64,000 nt of DNA from Camarhynchus parvulus (Eukaryota > Chordata > Aves > Passeriformes > Thraupidae): positions 2,247,501 through 2,311,500 of the forward strand of contig NC_044590.1 of the NCBI RefSeq assembly GCF_901933205.1, in the 5' to 3' direction. The position numbers and the translations under genes are program-made. Below are positions 28,901 through 36,699 of the stretch, piece after piece; position 1 is the first letter of the stretch, and every line of letters starts with the position of its first letter. The notes beneath the pieces are model-generated. The model saw only the letters and a program-made list of their open reading frames with translations. It was not told the origin of the DNA and searched no databases.

Positions 28901-31900
28901 TTAAGTGATAACTGCAGCTGGATTTTCTCCAAATCTTTTCTGCCCTGTGGTTAGTAAGGCAGATTGTCTTGGTGCCAGGTCAGATCTTATCTAAAATGTA
29001 CCAGAAATGCTGGTAAAGGAGAATTATTTGAGAATAAACATGCTATTGCTTGTAAGGTCAGTTCCTGTCTCTCAATGTCAGTGAAGAGCTGAAGGTTTTA
29101 TCACTTAAGAGTGATTACTCCAACAGTGGATTTTTCAGCTGAATGACTTTTCAAAGCTTCTTGCTGATGCAGTTTTTTTTTATTATTATTATTTTTTTTT
29201 CTCCCCTCCAAGCACCTGTTTACCCTGCCCAGAGCCTGCAGGGCTTCAGCCCCCAACATCAGGGGTGAGGTGTACGATGTCCCCTCCTCGCAGCACCGCG
29301 GGTCCCCGCTGCCACAGGTGAGTCCTGTCCCCTCCCTCCCTGCAGCTGCCGCCCTGGAGCACCTCAGAGCACATCTGCAGCTCAATTCTACTGTCACCCT
29401 GCTTGCTTTTTGTCAAGCTGGGAAGAAAATCATCTATTTTTAGCTCAAAACCTCAGTTCTCTAGAGTTTGTTAGACGTTGAGAGCAATGTGTCCTAAATC
29501 TGGTGCGTTTCTAATAAACACTTCAATTTTTTCTGTCAGTAAGGCATTTCCCCATGGATTCTGAGGCAGAGAGGTTGACACTGATACAGAAAATTCAGTG
29601 AGACAGCAGTAGTGTCACCCTCTCTGCCTTGGAACTATAATAGAAAAAGAAATAGAAAAAATGGAAGTGTACTAGAAGTGCACCAGATTTAAGACACGTT
29701 GCTCTGAATTTCTAAGAAAACTCGGGAGAACTGAGGTTTTGAGCTAAAAACAGATTCATTTCTTCCCAATTTTACAGAAAGCAAATAGGGTGATAGTAGA
29801 ATTGACCTGTCACCCACTCTGCCTTGGAATCCGTGAGGAAATGTGGTGGTGTCATTTGGTGGGGGTGATTTGGGGGTGTTTAGAGAAGAGTCACAAGCCC
29901 ACGTCCAGCAAGAAATTAAATGTCACCCCACCACCCTCCTCCTGGGAAAAACACACCCTGGATTTGGTCACACCACTGTGATGTGTCCTGTTACACAATC
30001 CTGTTCCTGGTGCTGTCCCACTCCCCTGGGCTCAGTGAATGTCACATGTCACCCTGATTTTTTAAGATTTTCTAAACCTTCTGACAGTTACATTCTTGTA
30101 ACAAACTTTCTCACACACTTTATGTAAATAACTTATTGGTTTGCATTCTTTTATGGAGGAGGAGTAATTTGATAGACTTTTGGTTTGTCCAGTGCCATTG
30201 GAGAGGTGGCACTGTCACCCTCCAATCCAGGGTCACTTTTGGAAATCTATAAATGTTGGAGTCAGAAAATAAAAAGCCCCTTTTTCCCTTGGAAAGAGCA
30301 GCAAGTCCACGTCGTGTTGTTTCATGTCCTACAGTGACAGTCACATTTCCTGCACCCCTGAGGGTGGGACAGCCCCCAGCCTGTCCTGTCACCTGCCACC
30401 CCAAGGTGTGAGTGGCACTGGAGCAGTCCAGGGGCCTCCCCACTCCCTGCTGCTCCCTGGCAGTGCAGCTTGAGCCCAGCCCAGCATTATCCACAGATTT
30501 CCTGGGTGATCCCTGCTCAGACCCAACTTACTCATGTATGGCTCAAAGCCTTTGATCCCACTCAAGGCCCCTTGGGCTCTAAAAAGGATCAAAATAAACC
30601 ATTTATTTTCCTTTTGAGCAGAGTGCTGCCACTCCCCCCAGCACAAGGAAGGTCTCCATGCTGGGCAGATCCACTGAGAGCTTCCAGGCAGAGCAGAAGC
30701 AGCTTTACAACATCCCATCCAAGGCAGAAAAGGGAGGAGCTGGCAGCCAGGACTCAGCAGCAGGCAATGTAAGTAAGGCTTGGTGGGCACAGAATAATCT
30801 GTCCCTCCTGGCATGCCTGCCTTGGAGCAGGGGCAGGTTTCCCATCTCTTCCCCAATGTTTCTTACACATCAAATGGTCCTGAATGCCCCTTTTCCAGCT
30901 TAGGCTCCAGCTGTACACACGTATATCTGTATCAAGCAAAAATTAAATTCCTTGAAGGTGTTTGAGCATATTCAGTTGTGTCTGTTGGTGATTTATTGCT
31001 TGAAAGGGTATGCATGTGAGTGGGGAAAAATCAAGTGTCTACAGATTTCACTGGCTGGGGAGTCTGCTGTGGGATCTAATCACCTGTGCTTCAAATATTT
31101 TACCTTTTATACATGCAGCTTGTGCATGTTAGAAAATAAAAAATGCAGACAGCCTTTCTGTGGTGCTGTTCCATTGACATCGGGGGAGCTGCACACATTT
31201 GTGTGCCCTGAGAATTCAGTTCTGCTTCTCATTCCCATTTAAAAAGATGGTTTATGAACCCTCTGTGCTCTGTTGCAGTTATATGATGTCCCTCCCAAAA
31301 GAGAGCTCAATGACTCAGAAAATAAATCTCAGAAGAAGTTCTGGGGCCATTACAACACCTTGCCGAACCCTCGGAAGTCTGAATGGATTTACGATATTCC
31401 AGTATCCCCTGAAAATTCCGGATTCAAACCCACCCCTCCTGGGCAGCCTGTGGAGAAGCAGGTGCTGTATGACATTCCCCCAGGCAGGTACAAGGCTCCA
31501 GCTGAAGCCAAGGCTGGGAATCCACAGCTGTACGACATTCCACCGGCGCAGCGGAAATTAACGCTTCCAGAAATCCCCCTGTACGACGTTCCACCCTCAC
31601 GGGACGCGCTCCTCCTGCCACAGAACGGCAGCTCTGAGCTGCCCCCGAGGCTCCTGGCTGCCAAGGCTGAGAGTCAGATCTCTGAGGAGAACGTTTATGA
31701 TATTCCCAAAGGTTTGCCCAGTGCTGGGCACTGCAAGAAAGAGGTGGAAAACAACAGCAACCAAGCACACGGTGCTTCTCCACAGCTCTCCATGGATGCC
31801 AAGTCAGAAAATGACAGTTTGTGTGTCTCTAGTGTGGACAGCAGGAGCAGCACTCTCTCCTCATCCTCCAGCTCTTCTGCTGAGTCATTTTCTAGGCTGT

Positions 31901-34422
31901 CACAATCACCAGAGCCTGTCCAAGAAATCAAACTGGAGCTGGAAGCAGCCATCGAGGCCCTGACTCGGCTGCAGCACGGCGTGTCCAGCTCCATCGCCAG
32001 TTTAATGATCTTTGTGAGCAGCAAGTGGAGATTGCAGGAGCACCTGGAGAAAAGCCTGGAGGAGATCCACAGAGCAGTGGACCACATAAAGGTGTCACTG
32101 GGAGAGTTCCTGGCCTTTGCTCAAGCCCTGAAGGGAAACGCCTCCAACCTCACGGATAACAACCTGCAGGCCAGAATTAACAAACAGCTGGAAATCCTCA
32201 TGAACTCCTACAAAATATTGACAGAAACGAGGGAAGCTCTCAACAGCTGCAGCTGGTCCCTGGAAGCTTTGGTGCTCAGGAAGCCCCAGAGCAACCCTGA
32301 TGACCTGGATCGCTTCGTTATGGTGGCCAGGACAATTCCAGACGATATCAAGAGGTTTGTGTCCATCATCATCGCCAACGGGAAGCTGCTCTTCAGGAAG
32401 AATGAGAAGGAGCAAGAAAAGAAGCAACCAAAAGTGAACCCAGAATGCAAAATGGCAAAACAGATCCCAGTGCCAAGAAGAGTAGAAATTGAGTCACTCC
32501 AGAGAAATGCTCCTGAGAAACCCAGCCAAAGCCAGGTCCCTGTGCAGAAACCAGAAGAAAACTGCAGCGAGGATTGTGATTATGTCCAGTTACAGGTCAG
32601 TGACACCGGGGTTTCCTCTCTGAGCTCCTCACTCTGTGCAGATGTTGGGCTTTTAACTATCAGCACTATTTTACTCTGCAGTGCCACATTCACTTTGCAC
32701 TACATCCCACTTTCCAGGCTTTATATAGACCCAGGATTTTGTGACAGTGGATGGCATGTGTACAATGAGCAGTAATTTTAATCAACAGAGAAAATTAAAC
32801 ATTTTTATCATTCTTGCCAGCTTAAATTCATTTGGGAAGTAGGTTTCATTGGAAGTTAGCAATACCTTACTTCTCTTTTTTCTCTTCCTGCCACGACATT
32901 GTGTTTGGCACGACAAGAGATGTTCCTTCCTAACTTGGATGGAAATCCGATCTGCATAGAAATGAAACTCTGTGCATTATCACATTTATTGTTGGAATAA
33001 TTCTGGATGATTGTAAGAATCTCCTTAGAATCACTGAAGTATCTACTAAGAATATCTCCTTTAGTTTCCCAAAGAAATGCTGTTTTTCCCTAATATTTAG
33101 GGAATGTTACATTGAAATGTTTTGTTGATGTTGGTTTCAGTCTCAGATCTTGCAGGATCATTTCTAGAAGGAAAAACCTACAGCTCCTTCTAATAAATAT
33201 TTGCAACATGAAGGCTGCAGAACAAGTAGTTGTTTCCCCATGAAATAAGATAAAACCACATTTATATTTAAATACTTTCTGTAGTTGTTTCAACTTTGCT
33301 TTCATTTTAATTTGCAACAGGCACAGAAAGTCATTTCAGGTAAAGAAGTAGCAAAGAAGAGTACAGAGTCAAACCCAAAGGTATTTCTGACTTTGAAAAT
33401 ATTATTTATGAGGGCTTTCAGTCCCTGATTTCTGTGCTTGCTAAAATTCAGAGTAATTTGCATTCAGACACACATCTCTGTACACAGAGACCTATCTGCT
33501 TCTCAGAGATCATTTTCCCAGAATTACTGCTGAAAACCTGTGAAGAACACTTATTTTCCTCAATCAAACAACTCCAGTTTAAAGTCATACAGTTTATTTT
33601 ATTGCCTTTCAGCATCATTTGAGATTAGGCTGTGAGAATCAGTATTTCAAAGTATCTTATCGTGCACTGGCACAAAATTGACTCTTGTTTTGTGCATTTT
33701 AGTCATTTATAACCCCGATTAAATCCATTAAAGATAAATGTTTTGTATTATTTGAAAGCTTCAAGGCCAGACTGTGTAAAGGACTGATGTTCAGCTGCAG
33801 CACTTTGTGTGCCATCCAATATTAAAACTGTATTTAGGGGAAAAAAGCAATCAGGAGAATTTCCAACACTTTGTGGAAAGAGAAATTACTGTAAAGGCTC
33901 CAGGGTGTGGCGATTTGGAGACCACAAAAATTCAGGGTAGAGCAAGCAAAGAAACAACCAGCGTGTGACACCAGGCTGAATGTATTTCTGTTTTAACCCT
34001 TCCTCCAGGTCTTGCCATGTGCAAAAAAGACTGAAAATGCCAGCAGGCAGGAGCCTGCCAGGAGAATCGCCCTCCCCGAGCACTGCAGGCTGTGCTTCGC
34101 TGCCCTGCACAAGGCCCTGGGCGTGTTCAGCGCCAGCCTCAGCAGCCAGCAGCCCCCCGAAATCTTCATCTCCCACAGCAAGCTCATCATCATGGTGGGC
34201 CAGAGGCTGGTGGATTCCCTGTGCCAGCAGAGCCAGGAGAGCGAGGCCCGGAGCGACATCCTGCACAGCAGCAGCCGCTTCTGCAGCCTGCTCAAGAACC
34301 TGGCCCTGGCCACCAAAAGTGCAGCCCTGAAATTCCCCAACGCCGAGGCCAGCAGGGAGCTGCGGGAGCAGGCGGAGCAGCTGGCCCAGTACACCCAGCA
34401 GTTCCGAGCCATGATGGACTGA
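16903..34422 (+). CDS. CASS4: CAS scaffolding protein family member 4, coding span
   Basis: Adhesion-signalling scaffold of the p130Cas/NEDD9 family, acting at focal adhesions. The proposed model has 7 coding exons: 16903-16914 (inferred), 25194-25562, 29213-29317, 30622-30768, 31279-32595, 33321-33380 and 34009-34422. All are phase 0, total about 807 aa (human about 786). SH3 domain at residues about 7-65 (LAKALYDNKAECSDELAFRRGD...GWWHCSL...PANRLQLL). Ten YxxP SH2-docking motifs follow (YQVP x2, YDVP x3, YNIP, YDIP x4). Then comes a serine-rich patch and helical bundle at residues about 385-590, and a C-terminal FAT-like helical domain (LPEHCRLCFAALHKAL...AQYTQQFRAMMD). WIYDIPVSP and LPNPRKSEW match human CASS4 closely, which distinguishes it from NEDD9 and BCAR1. 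Confidence 0.93.
16915..20555 (+). other. Large CASS4 intron 1 / upstream region, first part
   Basis: No coding exon seen. It contains a perfect 20-bp-arm hairpin at 19184-19231 and otherwise unremarkable sequence. Confidence 0.5.
19184..19231. repeat. Perfect inverted repeat (20-bp arms, 8-nt loop)
   Basis: The arm 19184-19203 (TAAACTGGGAGTTTATTCTC) is the exact reverse complement of 19212-19231. A further half-arm AAACTCCCAG lies at 19171-19180. Confidence 0.95.
20561..20840. repeat. 20-bp tandem repeat, about 13 copies
   Basis: Unit TGCTGAAATGCTCTGCACCT with variants ATACTCTGTACCTTCC. Exact 20-bp period except one 19-bp unit. Confidence 0.95.
20846..21005 (+). repeat. Copy A of a direct repeat pair (with 24850-25015)
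   Basis: TGGCAAAGATGTGCTCTCCA...GAGCTCCACTGACCCTGC recurs in the same orientation at 24850-25015 with few substitutions and one small indel region. Element type not recognised. Confidence 0.85.
21545..22348. repeat. 42-43 bp minisatellite, about 19 copies (left part)
   Basis: Unit CTAGCTGTGTGTGCCCCAGC followed by CAGGCTCACACCTTGAGCCTGG, with C/T and 1-bp indel variants. The array resumes at 22976 after an inserted LTR. Confidence 0.97.
22349..22975 (-). mobile_element. Solo LTR (ERV, probably ERVK-type) inserted into the minisatellite
   Basis: 627 bp. On the minus strand it starts TGTCAGGACCC and ends GAGAGACCCCGACA, with AATAAA near 22,460 in the expected R/U5 position. The flanks TGCCCC (22343-22348) and TGTCCC (22976-22981) look like a 6-bp target duplication with one mismatch. 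No gag, pol or env is present. Family assignment is by general resemblance to passerine LTRs. Confidence 0.8.
22976..23065. repeat. Minisatellite, right part (2 copies)
   Basis: Two diverged units (CCCAGCCAGGCTCAGATCCT, GAGCCCAGCCTTGCTG) continue the 43-bp array beyond the LTR. Confidence 0.9.
23755..23905 (+). mobile_element. CR1 LINE 3' end
   Basis: CCCTGGCAGTGCCCAAGGCC...GGAAGGTGTCCCTGCCCACG...CCACCCAAAGCATTCCATGATTCTCTGATC, including the CR1 3'-terminal ATTCT motif. Confidence 0.9.
23957..24260 (-). mobile_element. CR1 LINE 3' fragment with expanded tail
   Basis: 24,040-24,260 reads GTTGAAAAGGACCTCTGGAG...CAGGGTCACCTGGAGCAGG, CR1 in minus orientation. Just beyond its 3' terminus, 23957-24045 holds three tandem copies of a 33-bp unit (TTTTTCATATAGGGATCACA). 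Confidence 0.85.
24393..24841 (-). mobile_element. Solo LTR (ERV)
   Basis: 449 bp, minus orientation. Starts TGTGGCACTTTG and ends GCTACGTTCA. TATAAAAAGG is at the complement of about 24,484-24,493, and AATAAAG is about 20 nt downstream near 24,467. Layout of U3-TATA-polyA-U5 is typical. I did not find a convincing target duplication and no internal genes are present. Confidence 0.65.
24850..25015 (+). repeat. Copy B of the direct repeat pair
   Basis: Same orientation as 20846-21005; it lies between an LTR and CASS4 exon 2. Confidence 0.85.
25194..25562 (+). CDS. CASS4: CASS4 coding exon 2 (SH3 domain)
   Basis: Acceptor GTCCCCAG, then HSLAKALYDNKAECSDELAF. The SH3 ALYD, WW and PANRL signatures are intact. 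It ends KRSTHQ|GTGAGC, phase 0. Two YQVP motifs lie after the SH3. The last about 45 nt and the donor are copied three more times downstream. Confidence 0.95.
25520..26238. repeat. Tandem repeat (about 160-185 bp, 4 copies) including CASS4 exon 2 end and splice donor
   Basis: Each unit starts CTGCTCAGCGAGAGGCCCAA, passes through CACCAG|GTGAGCTC, then AACAGTGGCTGGGAGCAGGG and GGTGTTTAGGAAACTCCCAT. Donor-like GT positions are 25563 (real), 25721, 25901 and 26086. The fourth is altered to ACCAAGTGAGC. Confidence 0.95.
26239..28080 (+). other. CASS4 intron 2, no feature recognised
   Basis: No exon or named repeat seen between the tandem array and the CR1 at 28,085. Confidence 0.5.
28085..28250 (+). 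mobile_element. CR1 LINE 3' end
   Basis: AGGAGTTCCAGGCCACACTG...TTTGGAGCAGCCTGGGATAG...CCCAACCCAAACCATTTTGT...GATTCTCTAT, plus orientation. Confidence 0.85.
28251..29200 (+). other. CASS4 intron 2, distal part
   Basis: Single-copy-looking sequence, ending in a T-rich tract (29,172-29,201) that serves exon 3's acceptor. Confidence 0.5.
29213..29317 (+). CDS. CASS4: CASS4 coding exon 3
   Basis: Acceptor after a T-rich tract (CCCCTCCAAG), then HLFTLPRACRASAPNIRGEV and YDVPSSQHRG, aligning with human ILTLPRPVRASLP...VYDVPTQHRG. Donor CCACAG|GTGAGT. 35 codons, phase 0. Confidence 0.88.
29383..29804. repeat. Long inverted repeat, 142-bp arms
   Basis: Left arm 29383-29524 starts CAATTCTACTGTCACCC. 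The right arm 29663-29804 ends GGGTGATAGTAGAATTG. The arms align as reverse complements along their length (for example TTTTTAGCTCAAAACCTCAG against its complement) at roughly 80 percent by eye. The spacer is about 138 bp. Confidence 0.88.
30622..30768 (+). CDS. CASS4: CASS4 coding exon 4
   Basis: Acceptor TTTTGAGCAG, then SAATPPSTRKVSMLGRSTES and KQLYNIPSK (human KQQLYDIPASPKK). It ends GGCAAT|GTAAGT, phase 0, 49 codons. The motif is YNIP rather than YDIP. Confidence 0.88.
31279..32595 (+). CDS. CASS4: CASS4 coding exon 5 (substrate and helical regions)
   Basis: Acceptor TGTTGCAG, then LYDVPPKRELND and onward, 439 codons, phase 0. It holds six YxxP motifs, a serine-rich run (SSTLSSSSSSSAESF), and the conserved helical block with FVSSKWRLQEHLE and DLDRFVMVARTIPDDIKRFV. 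It ends EDCDYVQLQ at CAG|GTCAGT. The frame stays open 180 nt into the intron. Confidence 0.96.
33321..33380 (+). CDS. CASS4: CASS4 coding exon 6 (small)
   Basis: Acceptor TTTGCAACAG at 33320, 20 codons (AQKVISGKEVAKKSTESNPK), donor AAG|GTATTT, phase 0. Recognised by splice sites and frame rather than strong homology; the region is a poorly conserved linker. Confidence 0.7.
34009..34422 (+). CDS. CASS4: CASS4 coding exon 7 (C-terminal domain) and stop
   Basis: Acceptor CTTCCTCCAG, then VLPCAKKTENASRQEP and the FAT-like domain LPEHCRLCFAALHKALGVFS...IFISHSKLIIMVGQRLVDSL, which matches the human C terminus. TGA at 34420-34422. Confidence 0.95.
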   Translation, partial: VLPCAKKTENASRQEPARRIALPEHCRLCFAALHKALGVFSASLSSQQPPEIFISHSKLIIMVGQRLVDSLCQQSQESEARSDILHSSSRFCSLLKNLALATKSAALKFPNAEASRELREQAEQLAQYTQQFRAMMD

Positions 34423-34489
34423 GGGGCCACTGCTGCTCCTGGGCACCGGCTCACACCCTGAGCTCCACCACGAATGCCCTGGGTGCTGG

Positions 34490-35245
34490 TGCAGATCCCC
34501 CCACTCACAATTCCTTCCAGGAACTCCCTGGGTGCTGGTTCTGGTGCAGATCCCCACTCTGAACTCCCACCAGGAACTCCCTGGTAGCAGGTGAAGATCC
34601 CCTCATGCACAATTCCCACCAGGAATTGCCTGGTAGCAGATGAAGATCCCCACTCAGAATTCCCACCAGGAATTCCCTGGGTGCTGGTTCAGGTGAAGAT
34701 CCCCTCACTCAGAATTCCCACCAGAAATTCCCTGGGTGCACTGGTAGCAGGTGAAGATCCCCTCACTCAGAATTCCCACCAGAAATTCCCTGGGTGCTGG
34801 TTCAGTTTAAGATCCCCCTCACTCAGAATTCCAGCAGGAATTCCCTGGGTGCTGGTTCAGTTTAAGATCCCCCCACTCAGAATTCCCAGCAGGAATTCAC
34901 TGTGTGCCAGTGCAGGTGAAGATCCCCACTCAGAATTCCTTCCAAGAACTCCCTAGTAGCAGTTGAAGATCCCCACTCAGAATTCCCACCAGGAATTCCC
35001 TGGGTGCTGGTTCTGGTGAAAATCCCCTCACTCAGAATTCCCACCAGGAATTGCCTGGGTGCTGGTTCAGGTAAAGATCCCCCCACTCAGAATTCCCACC
35101 AGGAATTGCCTGGTAGCAGTTGAAGATCCCCACACGCAGAATTCCCACCAGGAACTCCCTGAGTGCTGGTTCTGATGAAGATTCCCCCCCTCAGAATTCC
35201 CACCAGGAGCTCCCTGGGTGCCAGGGCAGGTGAAGATCCCCACAG
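34490..35245. repeat. 47-60 bp minisatellite in the CASS4 3'UTR, about 15 copies
   Basis: Unit GAAGATCCCCTCACTCAGAA, TTCCCACCAGGAATTCCCTG, GGTGCTGGTTCAG, with a shorter TGGTAGCAG variant. Starts 68 nt after the stop codon. Confidence 0.95.
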
Positions 35246-35790
35246 CAGCTGATGCAGAATTAAATCTGCACTTTCTTCTCCTCTCTTCACATCCTGCCTG
35301 GAAATGTCATTGTCACAGTGGCCAGGTGGGAATGTTTGCTGTGTATTGGAGCAAAAGCTGTTGATTATTGGACTGATTTCTTATTTTTTGTTCTCTATGT
35401 ATGTCTGATAAATGTATTTTCTTTTTTTAATTGTTTTTTTCTATTCCTGTAAAGTCTGTCTTTAAATGTAGCTGGAAAATGTTCTGTAACTTATGATATC
35501 CCAATATCAATTGTTTCCTGAGGACTTTACTCAAAGGTTGTAATTCCAGGGTTGCTTTGGGTTTTTGGTTTTTTTTTTAACAACTGCAAAGCTAATTTTT
35601 TGTTTTAAAAAATGCAACACGGTACAAAATCTGGTGAATAGGACATGCAGCAGGCTGGTACCTGAGCACAGAGGGAAACTTTGGGAGAAGTCCTGACTCT
35701 GATAAATCCCCAGGGAGCACACCATCCTCTGTCACAGCCTGGAGCTCTCAGAGCACTTATCCAGCTGAGAAAAAAACCCATTTATTTCTA

Positions 35791-35796
35791 AATAAA
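35791..35796 (+). terminator. CASS4: Candidate CASS4 polyA signal
   Basis: AATAAA about 1.4 kb after the stop, beyond the 3'UTR minisatellite. It is the clearest signal before the RTF2 CpG island. Confidence 0.4.
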
Positions 35797-36039
35797 TAGT
35801 CACTGCAGGTGAGAGGCTTTGGGCAGCTGGACAGGAGATGTTCCCTGCTGGGGAAGCTCCCCGGGCTCCAGCCCAGCCCTCAGAGCCTGCACAGCTTTTT
35901 AATTTTATCCCTTAATTTTCTGGACATGAACATTTCTGGGTGTGACAGAGACACAGGGGCTATACCCGTGCTAATTTTAGTTCTAATTAATTTATTTTAC
36001 TGCTGCAAGGCCTGGCCTTTGCTGGGTGTCCGCCCTCAC

Positions 36040-36630
36040 AAGGGACAATCACGGTGTGAGCAGCCCCGGGGACCCGCTGCCCCCTCAGCATCGTTGTCCT
36101 TGTCACCGCCGTGTTTTCGGGGTGATTTATCGCCGACATTGGTCACTATCATCGCGACATCCCACTCAGGGCAGCGCTCGGATCCCACAGCGAATTCCCG
36201 TGGCTTGAACTCGCTCCTGTACCGCGGTGACAGCGCTGAGGGCGGGACGCGCCTCCTCAGCGCCCCCGCCAGCCCGCACCGCCCCGGGAGCGCCGGGTTT
36301 GGCCGGGAATCCACCCAAAATGGGTGTCCCGGGGGATTTCCTCATAAAAATAAAGGATAAACCGGCCGGAAAGGGGCGGGAAGGGCGCTGGGAACACCTC
36401 CTCCCCCCCCCTCCGCGCTGAGTTGGTACGTTCCGCACGCCCCCATCCCGGCGCGATGGGCTCGCCCAGCTTGCCCCGCCCAGGAGGCAAGGCCACGCCC
36501 CCAGCCGCTCGTTGCTAAGCAACAGTGACCGCTGCTAAGTGATCGTTGCTAGGCAAAGCGTCATTTGGAGTGCGCCGGAAATAGGTCGGCGTACCCGGAA
36601 GTGCACGAGGAAGGAGAACCCGGAAGCGCC
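36040..36630 (+). promoter_or_regulatory. RTF2: RTF2 CpG-island promoter
   Basis: CpG-rich sequence ending at the RTF2 ATG. RFX-type X-box half-sites lie at 36511-36523 (GTTGCTAAGCAAC, palindromic) and 36545-36557 (GTTGCTAGGCAAA). Three ETS cores CCGGAA lie at 36575, 36595 and 36620. Confidence 0.7.
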
Positions 36631-36699
36631 ATGGGATGCGATGGCGGCACCATCCCCAAGCGGCACGAGCTGGTCAAGGGGCCCCGCAAAGTCGAGAAG
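36631..36699 (+). CDS. RTF2: RTF2 coding exon 1
   Basis: 23 codons, MGCDGGTIPKRHELVKGPRK-VEK, phase 0. The protein junction VEK|VDK is conserved, which puts the donor at AAG|GTCCGG, a weak 5' splice site. A better GTGAGG at 36719 would shift frame to an immediate stop. Confidence 0.9.

Noticed and set aside
35809..36360. 183-codon open frame before RTF2
   Set aside because: GC-rich promoter sequence, no homology recognised, no splice structure.
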